Below, one piece after another: positions 21,290 to 32,552 of a stretch of 64,000 bases of DNA. Position 1 is the first letter of the stretch. Every line of letters begins with the position of its first letter. The stretch covers positions 3,484,621 to 3,548,620 of the forward strand of contig JAJEKV010000095.1 of the NCBI GenBank assembly GCA_021234155.1. Reading direction: 5' to 3'. The position numbers and the translations under genes are program-made. The notes below the pieces were generated by a model. It saw only the letters and a list, made by a program, of their open reading frames with translations. It made no database searches and was not told the DNA's origin. The stretch is from Isoetes taiwanensis. Taxonomy: Eukaryota; Streptophyta; Lycopodiopsida; Isoetales; Isoetaceae.

Positions 21290-24185
21290 GCATGCCTAGC
21301 TTTATTGAAATATTTATGCCTTTTCTCTATTGTCCGGTTTTGCTTTTAGTTCCAGATTTACATGTTGATCATGTATCTATTTGCTTCAGGAGGACATGCT
21401 ATTTTGCACTAATAGTCATTAGCTTGATTTAACATTTTCTTTTTTTTTTCTGGCTCTGGGGATGAGAGGGATAGACTGAGAGGTATTAATAAACAATGGT
21501 GACCTTCATTGAATAGCTATTATGTGAGGAATTGAGTTTAAATGTTTGCGGCCACTAAAGGCATACTGAACTTTACGCAACGAACTTTATCCCTCAATGT
21601 TCATCAGCCGTTTGATAAACCCATTGATAGTACAAAGACTTGTATACATATATCATAATATATATAAAATTACTTTGGATGCCCCCATGAAATAGATATC
21701 TATATATTCAAATCGATCTAAGCCGTTTATTTTAAATGCGATGAGGTGGCAAAGCTGCAACCATTGAATATCTAAGGGGCATGCATGGGTATGCATAGGT
21801 CATAAACCCCATCTTTAAACAGTTGGATCGGGGAAGGTGAAATCTGGGCCTTCGAAATAAAGGGTTGGCACCTTTATATTTAATATAATAAATTAAATCA
21901 ATCAACCAGTTGCTTAGGGATGGCGAGGTGGCACATCTCTGACCGTTGATGGTGCATCGAAAGTGGCAACAAGCAAAGTTCATTAATTAAAGAAGTTGCA
22001 AGGAAATTTCTAAAAAGGGTAAAGTTGTCTCATTTATGCCATCATTTATTAAATTCACTCTTATCTTCGTAAGGAATTAAGGTGAGTAATCCAAAACGTT
22101 GTTTCTAAAATCTTGGCATTCTATTTGAAAGCCTGGCTGCCTTTCCTCTGTTGCGCCGATTTCTTTTTGGTGGAGATACTTTTGCTTCAAAGCATGTGTT
22201 GGTATTCCAAATTGGTGCTCTCGCTTCGTTGTAAGCTCTTGGACAATTGGTTTTGAGCAAACCTTAAGTTAAATTATGTCGTTCAATTTCTTGTGTGTTT
22301 TATTGCAGGAAAATATGATTCTGGCCAGCTTAGAACACAGAGTTTTTGTTTGATCGCATTGTCTAGTCGTTTGGGTTGAATGGCATTGTCTACTCTACTT
22401 TAGTTGAATCGCATTGGCTAGTCATTGTCTACTGTTCCTCATGGGTTAAATACAATGGGAAGATCAATGCCCTTCCAGCTAATACAGCTATTGGTCATTC
22501 CTTGCAGATCGTATGCATGAATAAGCTTCAGGTCCAGGTTTGTGATGTTTTACCTGACTTTCATCTCTCTTCATTTATTCCGTTATCTGATCTTTTGTGC
22601 TATGTCATGATGAACAATTGTGTAGTCGGATGTCTGCTGCTGGGACACTGTCAGGAAGTTCCAATTTTGCAAGTTCGAGTGCTTTAGAAACGACTGGCTT
22701 GAGCTATGCGAGGACACTTTCTTCAAATGGCGCAGCGTATGCATTTATTCCTTCATAGGCTCCATTACTTGGATTGTCAAGGTCATAGCAATGTTCCAGT
22801 GCAGCAAGCTGGCATTTTGAAGCTGCTTCAAAGCAAGGGTGTATGTCACCCCATTGCATCAGGCTTTGTTATATCTGATTCAGCTTCTGCCAAACAAGAT
22901 GCACCTCCGAACCTGGAAGAGGAGGAAATGCTCCTACGAAGGCATAACCAGCCTCTTTCTGAACTGTTCCATTACATGTAATGTCATTGCACAATATCTA
23001 CTGCTTATGCCCTTGCAGTGTTTGGTCTTGCTGGGGAGTTGGCTCGGAAAAGGCTAATGCACCTGGCTCACTCCGTGTGCATCTTTTGGACGCATTGCAT
23101 TACTTGGATGAGGCATCTGTAATTTCTTGAGTAAGAATTGCACAAATTTGATCTGTTACCAATTCCCAATACACTCGATGACGTAAACCTAGAGGCTATG
23201 AGGTCCTCGCATCTCCAATCTGCATGTGTCATATTTCAGGAGTGATAAAGTATGCAGATAAATATTTATGCCATGTTTATCATGAATCGGTAGATAAGAT
23301 TGCATGATAGAAAAATATGGAGACTTACATACGCGTCTATTTGGCCTGCATTGTGTTTAATGGACCTAGTTTTGCATTTAATGCTATGTCACGAGGTGGC
23401 ACTGAAAGGACCCTTGATTTTAATCTATGGCGTTGAGGTGTGATTGAAATTAATGCGGCCTGGCGCGATCTCATCTTCCAAGGTTTTGCCCCTTTAGTTA
23501 GCGAGGCGCTATGTTTGCCCCGATTGTTCTTGCTAATTGGATCATTTGGGTCTCAGGATGAAGCTAGGTTTCATTTTTGCCTTGCTCCAGTCTAACGTGA
23601 AGTTTTATATGCTGCAAATTGACATGTTAAAAGTTATGGTCAAGTATGACAGTCATGAGTCTGAGAAGCATAGTATACCATCCGAGATGCAAATACGAAT
23701 TTTAAGTCTGATATGATGCAAGTAAAATAGTTATTTTTCATGTTTAATATTGAAATATTAACTTGCATGGTCTACATATGCTGAATGCGTTTTAGGAATC
23801 GCTGCTCGCAAAAGCAAGTATAATAAGGGAAAAAGTGATCTGCTTAGGAAATAAATCTGACATATCCTTCACATGTAAAGGTAGTGGAAATACAGAAGTC
23901 ATACACGAGTTTTAAGATTTAGATAGACTCTGGTTGTATATTAAGTTCATTTTTGAGTAAATTACTAAGAGATTGCCTTCCACAAGATGAAAGCCGTGAG
24001 ATGCTCTCTCTTTATAAGATTATAGTCTCTTGATAAGATTATAGGGCCACATTGTGTTGTTACATTGAAACTGTTTAGAGAAAAGCATATTGTTTTTACG
24101 AAATACAAGGTACGTTTGTAGAACACAAGTCCGTGGTTTTAGACAAAGGTATATCTCGTTATGTTCTTATACAATGTAGTTCCAT
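21290..24185. other. Gene-poor stretch with repeat-like islands
   Basis: Islands with GATGAGGTGGCA and GACCGTTGATGG (21730-21970) and TCACGAGGTGGCAC (23388) share vocabulary with 16280-16320, which suggests relics of one repeat family. Open frames at 22376-22981 lack motifs. No gene could be supported. Confidence 0.3.
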
Positions 24186-25062
24186 ATTTTCGAAAGAGTG
24201 ATCTCAGGAATTTTATAAGAATCTTGGGGAACGCTTATGGAAGCTTAGAGAATCGAAGGGGATATGGGAAAATCTGAAGGGGATCTGGGGGAATCTTAGG
24301 GAAGTTTTTGTGAATCATCGTAGAATACTGCGGAATTTAGGAGTCTTCATAAAATCTTTGAGAAACTAGTGGAATCGTTATAAAATCTAGGGGTATCTAG
24401 AAGAATGTACCAAGAATTTGAGGAATCAAGAGGAATCTTGGGACAATCTTTGGGGATCTAGGGGAATCGCAAGAGAATGTTATGAAATCTATGGGGGAAT
24501 CTTCATTCAATGTTTGAAATCTAGGGTGATCTTGACGGAATCTTCGAGAATCTAGATGAATCTTCGTAGAAGCTAAGGAAATATAGGAAATTCCACCTGG
24601 AGTCTTGGGGAATCTAGAGGAATCTTGGGATAATCCTCAAAATAGATACATTCAACTCGTATAGGCCCTACATAGTACAAAGACTTGTATATTATATATA
24701 TCTAACATATATATGTTCTTATGTTTGTCGCGCTTATCCGACCGTCTGTTCGAGATCCGACGGCTCACGTTGCTTGGGGACATATCCTACGGCCCAGATG
24801 GCTTGTGAGTTTATATATAGATTCTATATAGACGATCCTACGGTCCAGGTTGTTCTTGATCCTGACCGTCGGTCCGAGATCCTACGGCTCAGGTGGCTTT
24901 GCACATATCTTACGGTCTACATGGCTTTGGGAATTATATGTAATAGATCCTACGGCTCATGTTGCTTTCATATGGTGAGATCTCGATCGTTGATCGAATC
25001 TAAGATCTTAAGGCTCATATTGAATGCTCGGTCCTTAAGGAGAGTCTTTTAAAATTTTTATG

Positions 25063-25133
25063 TTATTTGGGGGATTTGAACCCTGGTCATCAACCCCCCC
25101 AGCCCCCCATTCTAACCACTAGACCAAGCATTA
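25063..25133 (-). repeat. tRNA-derived head (SINE-like), copy 1
   Basis: On the minus strand it reads ATGCTTGGTCTAGTGGTTAG (box A-like TGGTCTAGTGG), a G-rich anticodon-arm region, then CCAGGGTTCAAATCCCCC (box B-like GGTTCAAATCC). Box spacing fits a Pol III internal promoter. The anticodon stem is G-run-rich and unlikely to fold, so it is not a working tRNA. Confidence 0.75.
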
Positions 25134-25204
25134 ATTCATTAAAATAATAATGTTTCAAATATAGTTAAGCGTAGCATTCTAATTAAGATAAAATAGAATA
25201 TAAC

Positions 25205-25290
25205 ATTCTAGATAGTTCTAGAAGGCTCTAGAATGTTCTAGAAGACTCTAGAAAGTTCTAGAATTTTCTAGAATGTTCTAGAAAGTTCCA
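25205..25290. promoter_or_regulatory. Heat-shock-element-like array
   Basis: About 17 contiguous 5-bp units alternate nTTCn and nGAAn (aTTCt aGAta gTTCt aGAAg gCTCt aGAAt gTTCt ...), the canonical heat-shock-factor site nGAAnnTTCn repeated far beyond the usual three. It arises from a 10-bp tandem repeat TTCTAGAATG. Whether a factor binds is unknown; the match to consensus is visible directly. Confidence 0.55.
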
Positions 25291-25383
25291 GAGTTCCAAA
25301 ATGTTTTAAAATATAAGATAATTGTTCTAATAAGTTCTAGAATGTAGGGGAATCTTCGGGGATGTAAGGGAATAGGGAAATAC

Positions 25384-25440
25384 TTCTAGAAAGTTGAAAG
25401 TCTCAGAATGTTCCAGAAAGTTCTAGAAATTTCTAGAATG
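25384..25440. promoter_or_regulatory. Second TTCTAGAA cluster
   Basis: CTTCTAGAAAGTTGAAAG, then AATGTTCCAGAAAGTTCTAG and AAATTTCTAGAATG. This is a shorter and more eroded run of nGAAn/nTTCn pentamers than the 25205 array. The same block recurs at 31080-31110 and 32150-32200. Confidence 0.45.
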
Positions 25441-26134
25441 TAAAGGAATCCAGGAGAATTAAAGGGAATCTAAGAAAATCTCATAAATTATAAGAGAATC
25501 TAGGAAAATATTTACAAGTCTAAGGGAATCTCTTAAAATCTAGTTGAATCTAAGGAAATCTTCATAATATCTAAGGGAATCGAAGAAAATCTTGATGAAA
25601 TCTTAGAGTTTTTTTAAGCTTTTGCAAAGATGCTCAGGGCAAGCGCCTTAGTATTAAAATAGAAAGTGTTCTAGAAATGTTGCACAGATCCAAAATAGAT
25701 TATTTTGGAAGGTTCTAAATGCTCATGGAAGCGCCTCAATCAAAATTGAAAAATTCTGAGAGAATCTAGGGGAATCTTCATGAATGCTAAATATAGTACA
25801 TAGAGCACGACAGGGCCTTGCACCATAAGAAAATGCTAAAATGGGAACAATGCGCCGTAGGACGTATTAATTTTCTTGTATATCCTAATATATATATATA
25901 ATTATTAGGAGTGGCTTCCGGAAGGTTCTTTTATATCCGCACCGCCAGATCCTGGCCGTCGGTTTGCTCCCTCGCAATCTCGGCCGTCGGATCTGGTGGC
26001 TTCTGGAAGTTTCTTGGCGGAGATGTGGCAGCTTCCAGAATGTCTTGAAAATTCTAGAAGATAGCAAAAAATTCTAGAACATTCTTCAATGTTCTAATGC
26101 TCGTATATATACAATTGTTGGATGTCGAAATTCT

Positions 26135-26350
26135 TTTTAGTAGGTACGGCGCTGGCCTGGCGCTCTTTTGTAATCTGCATATTTTTCAGCTTTGGAGCTA
26201 CCGTTATGGAGCTTGGAGCCATGGTTATGGACGTTTAGCCAATATTTGTTGGCAGTTATTATGGTACGGCGCTGGCGCTGCCTCTTTTATGGTCTGCATA
26301 TTTTCCAGCTTTGGAGCTACCGTCGTGGGCTTTAGCCAATATTTTGTTGG
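26135..26350 (+). repeat. Imperfect duplication of about 125 bp
   Basis: GGTACGGCGCTGGC..CTTTT.T..TCTGCATATTTT.CAGC and TTTGGAGCTACCGT occur at 26140 and 26264. GCCAATATTTTGTTGGCAGT follows one copy and GCCAATATTTGTTGGCAGTT the other. The 171-codon frame across it (26097-26612) is repeat-driven; two further partial echoes of TTTCGGCTATGGCAGT..CAAG lie at 26498 and 26808. Confidence 0.65.
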
Positions 26351-27729
26351 CAGTCGTCATCCCTTCAAGCCTTTCTGCCGGATTCCTTCTTCAAACAGAG
26401 AGCATGAGATGTATGGTTTGCAGTCGCCAAAGGATCTTAAACAGTATTTCTATTTTCTAGAAGAGCAGGATAAGGGCGAAAGTGTAGAAGAGGCATTTTC
26501 GGCTATGGCAGTGCACAAGCTGGCCCTCATGTTATTCTGGCTTGGAGCTTTGGAATCGGGGCTTTTTCTTTGGCATTTATTTGTAATGCAACTGTACTTT
26601 GGAGACGCCTGATAGTGCTGTGGATTCAAAGCTCTCAACTCCAAAACCCTTTCTGATGCACTCGATTTTTGCTCTTTAGATCTGATTTTTTTATGCAAAT
26701 AGCTATGATTCCTCTGTTTTTGCCATCGCCACTGTCATCTTGCTTGAGAAGCGGCTGGGGTCTCTTGAATATGCAGCCTGTGTTTGGGCGAAAGTGGAGA
26801 AGCCATTTTCGGCTATGGCAGTAGACAAGATTGCCCTCATGTATTCGGGCTTGGAGCTTTGCAACTGTAACTTGGAGACGCCTGTGCTTAGATATCAACT
26901 GCAAAACACTTCCGATGCCAGAGTTTGCCTTTACATTTAATTTTTTATGCAAATAGTTATCATTTCTCTGTTTTTCTTGCAGGAGTTTCTTGCAGGCCTT
27001 ATGTTCTAGGGAGTTGCTGGATGGAGTTTGAGATTTGCAAATATTACTGTAGTCGTGTTGCCTCAGAGGCCGACTCTGTGCAGGTTCGAAACTTGGACAA
27101 GAGCAATCATTTTTTTAAGATCATCTTTGGCTGCGAAGACATCTGCTCTGGCATCGTTTTCCCGGGCAAATTGCTCAAAGCTTTCCATTTTTCCCCAAGA
27201 TGTTGCTTTTGACTAGCTTTAGCTCTCGTTTTAGCGTTATTAAATCAGTCAGAATCGAGCTAGATGTGCCATTTTTCATGTTGTGGTTGAGCCTACATAG
27301 TTAGTTTGTGCTCTTTTTAAGGATAGTCTAAACGTGTTCTGTTTAGCTTTTGTGAAATCCTTTGATGTGTGTATATCTTTTTTGCGTTTGTAGTATTTGC
27401 TCATAGGACCTGGCCACTTGTCTTCTGTTGTTCTGAAATGCACAGGCTAAGCGAGAATTGATGCTGGCCGTATCAGTACACTGCAATTAAATACAGGGAT
27501 AATATGCTTTCTTTCTGAGATCCTTCATAGGGCTACAGGTGGTATGTTTGTCAATGGACAACTCTGTATGCTTCCACAGTTGAAGGTATAGTTTCTTTTT
27601 CATACTGTCTGTTATTGTTTTGCAGAAATAAGTTTTGTTGTCCTTAGCTTAATCAAAAGATTATGCATATGCAGGCAAGTCTTTCCAGTGGTAGGATATT
27701 TGTGTGTCATTATTAGCTTTTGTATGTGC

Positions 27730-27845
27730 AGATGTTTTATTGTTGTTACGATGAGTTTAAAGCCATGGGAGATTTTGTTTGTTTACCCCAGCTTGTCCTG
27801 TTGTTCAAGGGCCTTGACAAAGTGCATAAGAAATGCTTCTGCAAG
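27730..27845 (+). other. Possible exon upstream of the GIGANTEA-like exons
   Basis: Open from a TGTGCAG acceptor to AAG|GTGAAT, phase 0, so it would join the next exon in frame. It reads FKAMGDFVCLPQLVLLFKGL. I cannot match it to GIGANTEA; it could be an exon of the same gene or chance. Confidence 0.25.
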
Positions 27846-27977
27846 GTGAATTTTAAATACAGAAGCTTTATATTGCCATGAGAAAGCTATGTTGGCATAA
27901 GAAGGAAAATAAGTTGGTAGTTTAACTGTAGAGTAATTCTTTGTAATACAACATCTGTTTTGACTTATTTTTTACAG

Positions 27978-28317
27978 TTACTAGAAGCTGCAGCTGCAGC
28001 AGCCCAGTCATTGTTGCCTTGGAATGGAGACGTTGGTAGAGAGAATCCAGCAGAGATATTGTTGGCTCTCTTAAAGGTTCGTTTGCTTCTTGGCTAATAA
28101 ATCATTAAAAAATGACTTCATATGGACTCCGAATAATATGGGTCGTTTCTTAAAAATGCAGGCTAGATTTCCAGCCATGGTAAGGTGCCTAGCACATGAC
28201 AATGCACGAATACGTTCAATAAGTACAGTGCTTCTTCAAGATGTGATTAGACTCAGTGATCGAATTGAGGAACAGAGCAAAAATAGAAATGAGGAACAGA
28301 GCAAACATAGAGACTAG
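27978..28317 (+). CDS. GIGANTEA-like, last two exons (3' fragment)
   Basis: Exon 1 is 27978-28076 (after TTTACAG, donor AAG|GTTCGT) and reads LLEAAAAAAQSLLPWNGDVG. Exon 2 is 28162-28317 (after ATGCAG, stop at 28315) and reads ARFPAMVRCLAHDNARIRSI. The phase-0 junction gives LLALLK-ARFPAMVRCL, close to the GIGANTEA C-terminal signature LL(K/R).RLPAT.RCL.HP.A.VR.LS...L.DI. GIGANTEA is a nuclear and cytosolic scaffold that links the circadian clock to light signalling and protein stabilisation. The C-terminus ends in a short charged tail with a doubled EEQSK(N/H)R. The rest of a protein of over 1000 residues is not visible upstream, so this is either the end of a gene with very long introns or a truncated copy. 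Confidence 0.55.
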
Positions 28318-28319
28318 CG

Positions 28320-30180
28320 CCGAGATCTTGAGCAGTGTCTGCAATGAGAAGTCCATTACAGGCTAGCAAGTGGGTTGCCTATCTCATTGCTTGTCAATGT
28401 TGCAAGTACTTTGGGTTGCCAAATACCATGCTGAAAATTACTAGGTTCAGTTATTTTTTCGTATGCCAGTCATCAGAATTAGGTAGAAACTCAGTCACAC
28501 GTACCCACCTACCCCGGGTTCTTTCCCGTTGAAGCCCTGATCTTCCCCGCATTTATAGTGATAATCTTTTAGGGTAAGGTTTTCAAGACAAACATGGTTA
28601 GATTTCCGTTTATGGTGCTGATAATCTACGATTTCCAAGACAAACATGTTATCATGTATTTTTGGCTAAGGTCGTGGTACGGGTCTCCCCTAGCCATTTC
28701 TTTCGATCTTATCCTCCTTTTGTTCCTACATTTGTTCATGGTTTAAGGGGTCTAGGCCGCCCGAACTCAAGCAGCTTAAGTTTGTGGGTTTAATCCCGCT
28801 TGTGGTATATGGGGTAAGACCTAGGTAACCCAGGACGTTATCTCAATTTCTTTTGAGACATCCTTTGAGACACACCAGCAAAATGTGAGAAAATGGTTTT
28901 CAAGTTCCATAAATGCTTTACTTCAACCCAAATATGGTAATGGGATAAGCATAAATAAATATCCCAAACGTTGCATCCCAAGCTCCAATTAACTGAAAAA
29001 CATCCCAGACGTTGCATCCTAGGCCTATTGGGTGCAACCTTATCCAGTTAATGTTGCACAACATTAACCACATATGGCAATATTGTTTTTCTCCAAGCAT
29101 TTTGCTAATTGAGAGATGTATACTTAATATGAAGTATCCAAGTGCTGAAACATTTGTAAGGGCTTGAACTTTAACCATGATTTAAGCCCAAAGCAATAGT
29201 ATTCTATCGATGATGGATAATAGAATATGTCAAAGGAAAATCCAACAAGAGCTACAACATGATGCTTTTATTGGATTTCCCCATGGTTGACATAAGTTCA
29301 TTCTTCATGGTGCATCAAGGGATTGAATCCTGACAAAAAACAAGGTATACCCATGAGTTGTATCTCAGCTAGGGGTTTGTTTTGAGCACAATATCCGCCA
29401 TGGCTAATGTGAGTGCCTGCCACCTTAGACTTTCTGAGCAAAATACTGCTGTCTTAGGCTACCACATTTTTTTCCCCTTTTTACTATTCTTCAATATGGT
29501 TAAATCAAATGTTTGACTGGGCCCTCTTTTATCTTGGAGTAGATCTTTTTGAGACCGTCCATTTAGGTGCTCATTGGCAAGGATACCTCAAGTTAGGCCC
29601 TTTTTTTTTCCATTGTGTTAGATGTCTATGTCAATCCTTAAAATGTCGAATACCAATGTTGCTTAGAATTTAGCAATAATGCTCAATGTTCAACAAGGTG
29701 CAATAATTTTAATATTGCAATTCATGCTTTTTGAACGTAAAAGCAAGCTATGCAAGTTTTTAAGAAATGACATCATTAAACATTTCATTAATTTTAAACA
29801 ACATATTATTTCTTGTAAGTTATAGGCCGCCAAACTTGGTAGGCTTTGGGTTTCACGAGGTTTAATGCCAAATTCAAAAGCTAAAATAGTTATAAATACT
29901 GAAGGGACACTATCGGGCTAACATATACTCGTACTTTTTAATGGAATGAAAAGGACCTTCATCTCTGACTAAGAATGAGTCTTCTAGCCAGTAGTAAGTT
30001 CAACCTCTTACATTACAATGTAAAGGACTGAGTTTGGCATTACAAATATCACTTGGCTTTCAAACCTATATCAGATTAAATGCAATACATTCCTTTAATT
30101 TAATCTACACATTGCCCCTTTTTGCCCAACATTATGTATTTCACAACATTAATTATGGTTCTTACATGACACACAAGGAG
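28320..30180. other. 3' flank and intergenic DNA
   Basis: Nothing coding. CGCCCGAACTCAAGCAGC and GTGGGTTTAATCCCGCTTGT (28760-28815) contain a box-B-like GGTTTAATCCC but no matching box A, so no tRNA is called. Confidence 0.3.
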
Positions 30181-30184
30181 CGTA

Positions 30185-31560
30185 GTTGTTAATGGAATGT
30201 TGGAGAATCTAGGAAAATTCATAGAAACTAAGGGAATCTCATGCAATCTAAGACAATGTAAAGGAATCTAGAGAAATCACTTATGAGAATCTTCATAGAA
30301 TACAAGGGAACCCCATAGAATCTAAGGAATCTAGGGGAGTCTAGATGGAATCTTGAAGAATCTAGGAGATCTTCATATAATCTTTAATAATCTTCATATA
30401 ACCACAGAACCTAAAGGAATCTTGATGAATCTTAGAACACTCAAAGAGAATCTTAAAGAATCTATGAAAATCTAGGGCAATCATTGAATATCTTGGAACA
30501 TTTCTTGACCGAAGCTTACACAATAAAACATACTAAAATTGGAATATGCACCGTTGGAATATGCACCGTAGGACGTGCTAATTTTCTTGTATATATATAT
30601 ATCTGATCTGATCTACATATGTTCTTATGTTTCGAGCTTATCCGACCGTCCGTTCGAGATCCGACGGCTCACGTGGGTTTGGGACGTATCCTACGGTTCA
30701 GATGGCCAGGGAGTTTATATATAATAGGTGTACCATGCTCCTACGGTCCAGATTGAGGGGACACATCCTACGGTCCACGTGGCTTTGGGAATTATATGTA
30801 ATAGATCCTACGGCTCATATTACTTTCATATGGTGAGATCTTGATCGTTGATCGAGTCTAAGATCCTAAGGCTCATATTGAATGCTCATTCCTTAAGGAA
30901 AGGCTTTTAAAATTTTTTATGTTATTGGGGGGATTCGAACCCTGGTCCTCAACCCCCCAAACCCCCCACTCTAACCACTAGACCAAGCATTAATTCTATG
31001 AAGAATTTATGTTTCAAATATACTTAAGGGTAATTTTCTAATTAAGATAAAATAGACTATAATATTCCAGAAAGTTGTAAAATGTTCTAGAAATTTCTAG
31101 AATGTAAGGGAATCCAGGAGAATTAAAGGGAATATAAGGAAATCTCATAAATTGTAAGAGAGTCTAGGAAAATATACAAGTCTAACGGAATCTCTTAAAA
31201 TCTAATTGAATCTAAGGGAATCTTCATAATATCTAAGGGAATTTAAGAAAATCTTGATAAATCTTAGAGTTTTTTTAAGATTTTGCAAAGAGCGACAATA
31301 GAATGTTCTAAAATGTTTCATAATAAAGGTGTACAATATAAATCTTGAAAAAAAAATATTCTAGATGCTCAGGGCAAGCACCTCAGTCTAAAAATAGAAA
31401 ATATTTTAAAAATGTTGCACAGATCCAAAATAGATTATTTTAGAAGACCTCAATCAAAATAGAAAGTTCTAAGAGAACTAAGGGGAATCTTCATAATGCT
31501 AAATATAATACATAGAATGTTGAAGAATATAGAGGAATCACAAGAGAATCTCAGTAGAAT
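30185..31560. repeat. 1-kb-class dispersed repeat, copy 2
   Basis: Same order as copy 1: GAATCT(A)GGGGAATC-like array (30185-30500), module ATATGCACCGTAGGACGTGC (about 30557-30590), and CTTATCCGACCGTCCGTTCG with CCTACGGTCCA words (30637-30870). The tRNA-like head (about 30927-31000, minus), the TTCTAGAA cluster (about 31060-31110) and a second array (31110-31260) follow. Its tRNA head lies 1064 bp from that of copy 3, so copies 2 and 3 are in tandem. G-box CCACGTGG occurs at about 30776. Confidence 0.8.
30927..31000 (-). repeat. tRNA-derived head (SINE-like), copy 2
   Basis: Minus strand: ATGCTTGGTCTAGTGGTTAG, then after about 30 nt CCAGGGTTCGAATCCCCCC. This is the best of the three copies, since box B GGTTCGAATCC is a perfect consensus. 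Confidence 0.8.
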
Positions 31561-32552
31561 CGTTGGTCACCGTAAGAACATGCTAAAGCTGGAACAATGC
31601 GCCGTAGGACGTATTAATTTTCTTGTCTGATCTATATATGTTCTTATGTTTCGCGCTTATCCGGCCGTCCGTTCGACATCCGACGGCTCACGTGGGTTTG
31701 GGACGTATCCTACGGCCCAGATGGCATGGGAGTTTACATATATAATATGCACCATGCTCCTACGGTCCAGATTGATCTGATCCTGACCGTCGGTCCGAGA
31801 TCCGACGGCTCACGTGGCTTGAGGACACATCCTACGGTCCACGTGGCTTTGGGAATTATATGTAATAGATCCTACGGCTCATATTGCTTTTATATGGTGA
31901 GATCTTGATCGTTGATCGAGTCTAAGATCCTAAGGCTCATATTGAATGCTCGTTCCTTAAGGAAAGGCTTTTAAAATTTTTTATGTTATTGGGGGGATTC
32001 GAACCCTGGTCCTCAACCCCTCAAACCCCCCACTCTAACCACTAGACCAAGCATCAATTCCATGAATTGTTTATGTTTCAAATATAATTAACGGTAACGT
32101 TTCTAATTAAGATAAAATAGACTATAATATTCTAGGATGTTTTGAAAGTTTCAAAATGTTCCAGAAAGTTCTAAAATGTTCTAGAAATTTCTAGAATGTA
32201 AAGGAATCCAGGAGAACTAAAGGGAATATAAGGACATGCTAAAACTGGAACAATGCGCCGTAGGGCGTATTAATTTTCTTGCAATATAAATCTTGAAAAA
32301 AAAAAGTTCTAGATGCTCAGGGTAAGCGCCTCAGACTAAAAATAGAAAGTGTTTTAAAAATGTTGCATAGATCCAAAATAGATTATTTTGGAAGGTAAGC
32401 ACCTCAATCAAAATAGAAAATTCTAAGAGAATCTAGGGGAATATTCATGAATGCTAAATATAGTACATAGAATGTTGAACACAGGGCCTTGCACCGTAAG
32501 AACATGCTAAAACTCGAACAATGCGCCATAGGACGTGTTAAATTTCTTGTCT
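31561..32552. repeat. 1-kb-class dispersed repeat, copy 3 (with internal deletion)
   Basis: It has the module AACAATGCGCCGTAGGACG (31592), GCTTATCCGGCCGTCCGTTC, CCTACGG words and the tRNA-like head (about 31991-32062, minus). The TTCTAGAA cluster (about 32130-32200) is then followed early by another module (about 32249, CGCCGTAGGGCG) and a third at about 32519 (CGCCATAGGACG). Two closely spaced terminal modules suggest deletion or nested insertion within this copy. Confidence 0.75.
31991..32062 (-). repeat. tRNA-derived head (SINE-like), copy 3
   Basis: Minus strand: GATGCTTGGTCTAGTGGTTA, then CCAGGGTTCGAATCCCCCC. Same boxes and spacing as copy 2, differing by a few bases in the G-run region. 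Confidence 0.8.

Larger units (their letters stand above)
24190..25880. repeat. 1-kb-class dispersed repeat, copy 1
   Basis: Components in order are a degenerate array of GAATCTAGGGGAATCTT-like words (24190-24640); CGCTTATCCGACCGTC and several CCTACGG(C/T)(C/T)CA words (24720-25020); a tRNA-like head on the minus strand (25063-25133); and TTCTAGAA arrays (25205-25440). A second degenerate array (25440-25610) and the terminal-looking module AACAATGCGCCGTAGGACG (about 25842-25863) complete it. The same order recurs twice at 30.2-32.5 kb. It encodes nothing; the unit looks like a composite non-coding mobile repeat. Confidence 0.8.

Noticed and set aside
26097-26612. 171-codon ORF
   Set aside because: Frame crosses an internal duplication and shows no domain or codon-level conservation between the two copies.
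28740-28860. tRNA or riboswitch from box-B-like GGTTTAATCCC
   Set aside because: No matching box A or cloverleaf could be drawn.
25063-32062. Functional tRNA genes
   Set aside because: Boxes A and B are good, but the anticodon arm is a G-run that cannot form a normal stem and the heads sit inside repeat copies.
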